25,622 nucleotides of DNA from positions 1 to 25,622 of the forward strand of contig QAKE01000049.1 of NCBI GenBank assembly GCA_003343995.1. The letters are read 5' to 3'. The translations under genes were made by a program, and so were the position numbers. The stretch comes from Bacillota bacterium. Its GTDB lineage: Bacteria > Bacillota > Clostridia > Christensenellales > Borkfalkiaceae. Below, piece after piece: positions 20,722 through 25,622 of this stretch (the stretch's first letter is position 1; each line of letters opens with the position of its first letter). The notes below the pieces were generated by a model, which was given only the letters and a program-made list of their open reading frames with translations, was not told the origin of the DNA and ran no database searches.

Positions 20722-21591
20722 TTATCGGTGCATTTTTAAAACGTCGTGCACCACTTCCGCGCGGAACGGGCGGTTTTCGTAAAGCTCGCCGTCGATGTTC
20801 ATCACGGGGCAGTTTTCGCTTTCGATTTCGATCTTCTCGCAAAGCTCTATGTGCGCCTCTTTAAGCTCGTGCACCTTGCCCTTTTTCAGCTTCAGAAGGG
20901 CGCCGATCAGCTTCAGTCCCTTTATTTTTTCCACGTAAACGAAATTGAGCTTGCCGTCCGCCGCGTCGGACTGCGGCGAAATTTTCAGCCCGCCGCCGAT
21001 CATGCTTGCGTTTGCCAGCCCCGAAAGAAAGGAATGGTATTCCCTTTTTTCGCCGTTCACCGTGGCGGCGAAGCGGGTGCACTTATAGGTGAACAGCGCG
21101 CGGATCAAGCTGTTGTAATATCCGATTTTGGTTTTTTTGTGCAATTTGGCGTACAGCTGCAAAACCTTTACGTCCAGCCCCGTGCCGATCACGTTGATGG
21201 CGCGAAGGTCGGGCATCTGAATGAAATCTATGTAAGTGGCGGGCTTTTGCAAAATGACGTCGAGGGCTTTTTCCACGTTTTCCGGCAGACCGCAGTGATT
21301 TGCGAAATCGTTGCCCGTGCCGCAGGGCAGCAAGCCGAAGGTTACGTTTTCAAAATTATGAAAGCCGTTGATCACTTCGTTGAGCGTGCCGTCGCCGCCC
21401 ATCGCCACAACGGTTTTCGCGCCGTTATCGATGGCGTTTTTCGTCAGTTCGATGGCGTGGCGCGCGTATTGGCTTTTATGCAGACGGTAAGCGATTTTCA
21501 AATCGTTTAGTTTGTTTTCCACCAGCGCGAGGTTTTTCCGCATTCTCTTTTCGCCGCCGGCAAAGGGGTTATAGACGATGTCGAGTTCCAT
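20722..21591 (-). CDS. dagK: Diacylglycerol kinase family lipid kinase
   Basis: 289 residues from ATG 21589-21591. It has the DAGK catalytic domain: VYNPFAGG (phosphate loop, residues 6-13), VVAMGGDGTLNEVINGF (the GGDGT nucleotide motif) and LLPCGTGNDFA, then a beta-sandwich C-terminal domain with GGLKISPQSDAADGKLNFVYV and a final NIDGELYE string. The family phosphorylates diacylglycerol (DgkB) or related lipids at the inner membrane face; DgkB recycles diacylglycerol from teichoic acid synthesis in Bacillota. The exact lipid is not determined. The upstream TTG (21610-21612) adds seven residues but lies in a hairpin, so the ATG with AAGGA is preferred. Monocistronic, divergent from cca. Confidence 0.92.
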   Translation of the reverse strand: MELDIVYNPFAGGEKRMRKNLALVENKLNDLKIAYRLHKSQYARHAIELTKNAIDNGAKTVVAMGGDGTLNEVINGFHNFENVTFGLLPCGTGNDFANHCGLPENVEKALDVILQKPATYIDFIQMPDLRAINVIGTGLDVKVLQLYAKLHKKTKIGYYNSLIRALFTYKCTRFAATVNGEKREYHSFLSGLANASMIGGGLKISPQSDAADGKLNFVYVEKIKGLKLIGALLKLKKGKVHELKEAHIELCEKIEIESENCPVMNIDGELYENRPFRAEVVHDVLKMHR

Positions 21592-21606
21592 TTTTTTCCT
21601 TATAAA

Positions 21607-21630
21607 GGACAAAACCCCGCGGTTTTGTCC
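21607..21630 (-). promoter_or_regulatory. GC hairpin in the 5' region of the lipid kinase gene
   Basis: GGACAAAACC (21607-21616) and GGTTTTGTCC (21621-21630) make a perfect 10-bp stem with a 4-base loop. It lies 16 bases upstream of the ATG on the minus strand, between the divergent genes, and is followed on that strand by TTTAT. It could be an attenuator, an mRNA-stabilising 5' stem or a protein site. Confidence 0.5.
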
Positions 21631-21676
21631 CGAATTTTCGCATGTAAAAATAATACAATAAAAGTTTACTACATTT

Positions 21677-21706
21677 TTGCAAAAATTACAACTTATATGC
21701 TATAAT
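21677..21706 (+). promoter_or_regulatory. Promoter of cca, predicted leaderless
   Basis: -35 TTGCAA (21677-21682), 18-base spacer, -10 TATAAT (21701-21706), then AATTTT and ATG at 21713. The six-base distance from -10 to ATG is the same as at nadD and tsaE. Confidence 0.75.
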
Positions 21707-21712
21707 AATTTT

Positions 21713-23059
21713 ATGATTGACAAAATAAATGAAACGCTGCGCCGTTTGGCGGCGGAACTGAATAAACATTTATACCTCGTCGGCGGCTTGGTGCGCAATT
21801 ATCTGATCGACGGCGGTTTCTGCGGCGATTACGATCTGGCTTCGGCAAACACCGCGGAGGAGTTCGAGCGGGCGCTCGGAAAAATCGGCTTAAAGCCCGC
21901 CGCCGTGTACAAGCGGACGGGCACGGTGATGTTCCGCCTGCCCGACGGCGAGCATTGCGAGCATACCTCCTTTCGCGGCGAGGAATACGGCGCGGGGGGC
22001 GCGCATACCCCCGAACGCACCTTTTTTACCGAGGACATCGCCGAGGACGCCCGCCGCAGGGATTTTAAGTGCAACGCCGTTTATTACGATATTAACGAAG
22101 CGGCGTTCGTCGATCCTCTTGGCGGCATCGAGGATATCCGCGCGCGGCGGCTCGATACCGTCGTCGCCCCGAAAGAGGTGTTTAAAGTAGACGGACTGCG
22201 GCTGCTGCGGCTGTGCCGTTTCGCCGCGGAGCTGGGCTTTGCCCCCACCGAGGAAACGGTGGCGGGGGCGCGGGCGCATTGCGGCAACATCGCGGATATT
22301 TCCCCCGAACGCATTTACGACGAATTTAAAAAAATGCTCGTCGCCGATAAAAAATACCCTTTTTCCGACGGGCGGGGGCATTATTCCGCCTTTAAGCTCT
22401 GCCACCGCATCGGCGTGCTTTCTTTGGTGATGCCGGAGCTTGCGGCGGGGGACGGCATGGCGCAGCGGCGGGATTTTCACGATCACGACGTGCTCGAACA
22501 TTCCCTGCGCACCCTGCTTTACGCCGACGAAAGCGTGCGGCTCGCCGCCCTTCTTCACGACGCGGGCAAGCCCTACGCCATGCGGACGTACGGCGCGTAT
22601 AAAACGCACAACGTGGAAGGGGATCGCATCGTTCGGGAGATTTTAACGAGGCTCAAGGCGCCGAATGCCGTCGTAGACGAGGTGTGCGCGCTGACCTTTT
22701 TGCACATGACCGATCTGGATTTGAAGATGAAGGAGGGCAAGGTGCGGCTGTTTATGGCGAAACACGCGGAACTGCTCGGTAAACTGTTTTTGTTAAAACA
22801 GGCGGACTATTCCGCGTGCAAGGACGATCTTTCCCCCGCGCCCACCGTCGTCAAGTGGAAGAATATTCTCGAAACGATGAAAAAGGAGGGCGCGCCGCTG
22901 ACGCTGAAGGAGCTCGCCGTAAACGGCGGGGATTTGGCGCGGCTGGGCTACAAGGGGGCGGAAATCGGGGAAAAGCTCGGCGAGTTGCTGCGCATGGCGG
23001 TGCTCGACGGGCGGCTCAACGACAGAGAACAATTAACGCGCATAGCGGCGCGCAAATAG
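21713..23059 (+). CDS. cca: CCA tRNA nucleotidyltransferase
   Basis: 448 residues. It adds or repairs the 3'-CCA of tRNA without a template. Head: LYLVGGLVRNYLIDGGFCGDYDLAS (20-44), with the GGxVRD-like loop carrying Asn for Asp in RN, and the DYDLA metal site. Neck: EDARRRDFKCNAVYYDI and RRLDTV...VDGLRLLRLCRFAAELGF. An HD domain (LAALLHDAGKPYAM) sits in the C-terminal half, as in many bacterial class II enzymes. The start ATG 21713 suits the family; a longer frame to 21677 would begin with the -35 box and is rejected. The gene has no Shine-Dalgarno site and its -10 box ends six bases before ATG. rmuC follows after 9 bases. Confidence 0.93.
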   Translation: MIDKINETLRRLAAELNKHLYLVGGLVRNYLIDGGFCGDYDLASANTAEEFERALGKIGLKPAAVYKRTGTVMFRLPDGEHCEHTSFRGEEYGAGGAHTPERTFFTEDIAEDARRRDFKCNAVYYDINEAAFVDPLGGIEDIRARRLDTVVAPKEVFKVDGLRLLRLCRFAAELGFAPTEETVAGARAHCGNIADISPERIYDEFKKMLVADKKYPFSDGRGHYSAFKLCHRIGVLSLVMPELAAGDGMAQRRDFHDHDVLEHSLRTLLYADESVRLAALLHDAGKPYAMRTYGAYKTHNVEGDRIVREILTRLKAPNAVVDEVCALTFLHMTDLDLKMKEGKVRLFMAKHAELLGKLFLLKQADYSACKDDLSPAPTVVKWKNILETMKKEGAPLTLKELAVNGGDLARLGYKGAEIGEKLGELLRMAVLDGRLNDREQLTRIAARK

Positions 23060-23068
23060 GGGAAAATT

Positions 23069-24187
23069 ATGGATATCATTATCGTTTTAACGGCAATCGT
23101 GACGTTTTTAAATTTAATACTGCTCGTTGCCCTGCTTTTGAAAAAGCCCTCCGCCAAAGAGGATAACGACGGCGCGCGGGAGCGCAACGCCGCGCTCATC
23201 GACGGCATCGACCGCGCGTTCGCGGCGCAGAACCGCCGCATCGACGACATGACGAAATATACCTCCGCCGCGCTTCGGGATTTTTCCGCGGTGAACGAAC
23301 GCGCCCTCAAGGAGATGCGCTATACCGTGGACGAGAAGCTGAACGCCACGCTGGAACAGCGGCTGGAGGGCTCGTACCGCATCATCGCGGACAATCTCAA
23401 CAAGGTGGCGCTGGGCATCGGGGAGGTCAACAAGCTCGCCGACAGCGTGGGGGATATAAAGAAGTTGTTTTCCAACGTGAAAAACCGCGGCACGTGGGGG
23501 GAAATCCAGCTCGACACCCTGCTCGCCGACATGCTCGCGCCCGAACAGTACGTAAAAAACTGCCGTCTGCACGCCGCCGTCGATTCCTTCGTCGATTTCG
23601 CCGTGGTGATGCCCGATAAAAACGGCAGTAAAACCTATCTGCCCATCGATTCCAAATTCCCCGCCGAGGAATACGCGCGGCTCGTTTCCGCCGAAACGGA
23701 GGAGGCGGCGCGCCTTGCGGAGCGGGGGCTTGCCGCCGCCGTTAAACGGCAGGCGGACAGCATCGCGGAAAAATACGTATACCCGCCGTTCACCACCGAT
23801 TTTGCCGTCATGTATTTTCCCACGGAGGGGCTGTTTGCCGAAGCGGTGAAAAACGCGGAGCTCGCCGCCTATCTCAACAAAAAGCGGGTGATGCCCTGCG
23901 GGCCGAACAACCTTTACGCGCTGCTCAGCAGTTTGCAGGTGGGCTTTAAAACCGTCGCCATCGAAAAGCGCAGCAGGGAGCTGTGGCGGCTGCTTTCGGT
24001 ATTTAAAAGCGAGTTTATCAAGTTTTCCGCGCTATTGGAAAAAACGGGAAAAAAACTGCAGGAGGCGCAGGACTCCATCGATCTCGCCGCCAAAAAAACG
24101 CGCACCATCGAGCGGAAACTGAAGGACGTGGAGGAAATCGGCGGCGAAACGCCGCAGCTCCCCGCCGAAGAGGACGAGTCCTTTTAG
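23069..24187 (+). CDS. rmuC: DNA recombination protein RmuC
   Basis: 372 residues. An N-terminal hydrophobic helix (about 3-25) is followed by a long coiled coil (30-125) and the RmuC domain with a PD-(D/E)XK-like nuclease fold: NRGTWGEIQLDTLLADML (139-156), YLPIDSKFPAEEY (190-202), MYFPTEGLFAEA and VMPCGPNNLYALLSSLQVG. RmuC is linked in E. coli to limiting recombination-driven inversions and has a nuclease-like core; the biochemical role is not settled. The helix suggests membrane attachment. ATG 23069 follows AGGGGAA, nine bases after cca, so the two are one operon. The C-terminus is acidic. Confidence 0.92.
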   Translation: MDIIIVLTAIVTFLNLILLVALLLKKPSAKEDNDGARERNAALIDGIDRAFAAQNRRIDDMTKYTSAALRDFSAVNERALKEMRYTVDEKLNATLEQRLEGSYRIIADNLNKVALGIGEVNKLADSVGDIKKLFSNVKNRGTWGEIQLDTLLADMLAPEQYVKNCRLHAAVDSFVDFAVVMPDKNGSKTYLPIDSKFPAEEYARLVSAETEEAARLAERGLAAAVKRQADSIAEKYVYPPFTTDFAVMYFPTEGLFAEAVKNAELAAYLNKKRVMPCGPNNLYALLSSLQVGFKTVAIEKRSRELWRLLSVFKSEFIKFSALLEKTGKKLQEAQDSIDLAAKKTRTIERKLKDVEEIGGETPQLPAEEDESF

Positions 24188-24217
24188 CGGCGCGGGCGGG
24201 CAAGTTTGCAAAAACGA

Positions 24218-24246
24218 TTGCATTCCCGCCGGAATTGTTGTATAAT
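24218..24246 (+). promoter_or_regulatory. Promoter of the repeat-protein gene
   Basis: -35 TTGCAT (24218-24223), 17-base spacer, -10 TATAAT (24241-24246). The leader to ATG 24280 contains AAGGAGA (24268-24274). Confidence 0.8.
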
Positions 24247-24279
24247 TGTAGGTAGTAGGAATATTTAAGGAGATAATAA

Positions 24280-25622
24280 ATGTTAGGGAAAATCTTTAAA
24301 TACGTGCTGGTGATCTTGCTCGGTATGATTTTGGGTATCGGCGCAACGGTCGGCGCGGTATATCTTATCGTAACGAAAACCAAAGTGAAAACCATAACGG
24401 ACACCGTGCCCTCGCTTTCCCAATATATCGGCGAATCCTTGGGCGATTACACGCTTTTGGAGGTCGTCGGCGTGCTCGGCTCCGCCGATACCACCGTGGG
24501 CACGTATACGGAATATTTTCCGTTTCTGGACGACGCGCTGACCAACTTCGCGTCGTCGGAAGATCTGAAGGCCTTTGCGACCGTCGATCTCGAAGCGCTG
24601 AAGGGCATGACCTTTTCCCAAGTCGGCGGAAACCTTTCTTCCGTGCTCAGCATTACGGCGTCCCTCAATTCGCTTTCCTCTTCCCTGAGTTTCCAGCTGC
24701 CCGATATGCCGGTGTTTCAGTCTGCGGAAACCTATGTGAAGATCACCGACGATAATTTTGCGGTGACCAACGCCTACTATAAGGACAAGACGGCGGAAAT
24801 TTATTACGACGTTTCGTATGCGGCGCCCGTTGTTCCCGAAGAACCGGAAACGCCGCAGCCCGCCGCCGAAGAGGCGCCGGAGGAACCGCAGCCGGTATAC
24901 GACCGCGCTTACGACGACGGCGGCAACCTGCTGCCCGAGGCGGCGGATAAACCCCTTTATTTCCGCGCGGAGGGTATCGTCGGACTGCCCGTCACCGACG
25001 CCATCACCGCCCTTTCCGGCGTGTTCAGCGACGTAAACGGCATGACGATTGCCGATTTGAAAACCAACTTCGGCGTGGATATCATCGGCGGGGACGAAAC
25101 CGGTTTGATCGCGAAATTGATTTTTCCCACCGACGAGCTCGGAGATTTGGGCGAGGTGGCAACGCGTATCGATACGTTGCATCTTGTAGAAGATCTGGGT
25201 TTTTCGAATATCGAAAATACGGTGCTCGGCAAAATTTTAGATGAGGATCATCGCACCGTCGGGGCATTGAAAGCGATGGATTTCGATGAAGAAATCAACG
25301 CGTTGCACCTCGTAAACGATTTGGGCTTCACGAATATCGAGGGCACGTTGCTCGGTAAAATATTGCCGAACGAGCAAGATCGCACCGTCGGGGCGCTGAA
25401 AGCGATGGATTTCGATGCAAAAATCAACGCGTTGCACCTCGTGAACGATTTGGGCTTCACGAATATCGAGGGCACGTTGCTCGGTAAAATATTGCCGAAC
25501 GAGCAAGATCGCACCGTCGGGGCGCTGAAAGCGATGGATTTCGATGCAAAAATCAACGCGTTGCACCTCGTGAACGATTTGGGCTTCACGAATATCGAGG
25601 GCACGTTGCTCGGTAAAATATT
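24280..25622 (+). CDS. Membrane-anchored repeat protein (3' end outside the window)
   Basis: At least 447 residues, no stop before the right edge. A short N-terminus and one hydrophobic helix (about 7-31) act as signal anchor. The extracytoplasmic part begins with a domain rich in Ser, Thr and Leu (35-175), then a Pro/Glu/Ala-rich linker (about 186-206: VPEEPETPQPAAEEAPEEPQ), then a second block (215-295) and from residue 297 tandem repeats of 42-43 residues of the form (I)NALHLVNDLGFTNIEGTLLG...RTVGALKAMDFDAK. Earlier parts share the LGDxTLLEVVGVLG type pattern with the repeat, so the whole ectodomain may derive from one unit. ATG 24280 follows AAGGAGA. I know no function; a cell-surface or wall-spanning role is inferred. 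Antisense open frames across it are shadows. Confidence 0.8.
   Translation, partial: MLGKIFKYVLVILLGMILGIGATVGAVYLIVTKTKVKTITDTVPSLSQYIGESLGDYTLLEVVGVLGSADTTVGTYTEYFPFLDDALTNFASSEDLKAFATVDLEALKGMTFSQVGGNLSSVLSITASLNSLSSSLSFQLPDMPVFQSAETYVKITDDNFAVTNAYYKDKTAEIYYDVSYAAPVVPEEPETPQPAAEEAPEEPQPVYDRAYDDGGNLLPEAADKPLYFRAEGIVGLPVTDAITALSGVFSDVNGMTIADLKTNFGVDIIGGDETGLIAKLIFPTDELGDLGEVATRIDTLHLVEDLGFSNIENTVLGKILDEDHRTVGALKAMDFDEEINALHLVNDLGFTNIEGTLLGKILPNEQDRTVGALKAMDFDAKINALHLVNDLGFTNIEGTLLGKILPNEQDRTVGALKAMDFDAKINALHLVNDLGFTNIEGTLLGKI
25168..25622 (+). repeat. 129-base coding tandem repeat
   Basis: Units start at 25168 (126 bases, diverged), 25294, 25423 and 25552 (cut by the edge); the last three have period 129. 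Units 2 and 3 differ by very few bases, for example CTCGTAAAC against CTCGTGAAC. The repeat keeps the frame of the surface protein. Confidence 0.95.

Noticed and set aside
24283..25182. Long minus-strand frame under the repeat protein
   Set aside because: His/Arg-rich shadow of the plus-strand gene, which has promoter, ribosome site and signal anchor.
25237..25604. Minus-strand frames with repeated peptides at the right edge
   Set aside because: They repeat only because the DNA repeats; the plus-strand frame is continuous with a real gene.
25294..25622. CRISPR-like array
   Set aside because: Repeats of 129 bases without spacers and in frame with a protein; no cas genes near.

Overview
The chromosomal backbone of this window is GC-rich and looks like a Gram-positive anaerobe of the class Clostridia (Bacillota). 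It has consensus TTGACA/TATAAT-type promoters with 17-18 base spacers, strong GGAGG ribosome sites, an FMN riboswitch in front of a RibU-type ECF transporter, the nadD-yqeK-rsfS and tsaE-tsaB-rimI gene orders, and a mobilizable element of clostridial type. I cannot name the species; an uncultured gut lineage is my best guess (inference).

Layout. 1-1550 holds minus-strand accessory genes: a stand-alone GIY-YIG nuclease cut by the window edge, a dispersed REP-like repeat, a small cysteine-rich protein and a membrane protein. 1655-3120 is a NadD-YqeK fusion followed by RsfS. 3169-4415 has a small membrane protein and the FMN riboswitch with ribU. 4457-5894 is tsaE-tsaB-rimI (t6A tRNA modification plus an acetyltransferase), followed by an alpha/beta hydrolase. 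6631-9518 carries cell-wall genes: a membrane-anchored MurF-like ligase and D-Ala-D-Ala ligase. 9561-10760 is a eukaryote-type NADP isocitrate dehydrogenase. After the mobile element come a beta-helix lipoprotein, a diacylglycerol-kinase-family enzyme, CCA-adding enzyme, RmuC, and a membrane-anchored protein with 43-residue tandem repeats that runs off the right edge.

From about 10786 to 19493 an AT-rich mobile element of about 8.7 kb interrupts the backbone. Its ends are near-perfect inverted repeats, and it sits inside the intrinsic terminator of icd: the two complementary arms of that terminator now lie 8.7 kb apart. Its left part is cargo: a strongly promoted structured RNA, a SLOG-family gene broken by one TGA, an InlB-repeat lipoprotein, a zinc-ribbon membrane protein and two decayed genes. 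Its middle part is a long structured non-coding region, minicistrons and a pMV158-like origin of transfer in front of a MobV relaxase. Its right part is an operon of a small membrane protein, a ribbon-helix-helix protein, a TnpW-like protein and a large serine recombinase.

The observations I rate highest are: the split terminator that defines the insertion; a new-looking structured RNA at 11000-11276; two genes of the element whose Shine-Dalgarno sites both point, at the same 8-base spacing, to an ATA codon instead of ATG; and three housekeeping genes whose -10 box lies exactly 6 bases before ATG, predicting leaderless mRNAs.
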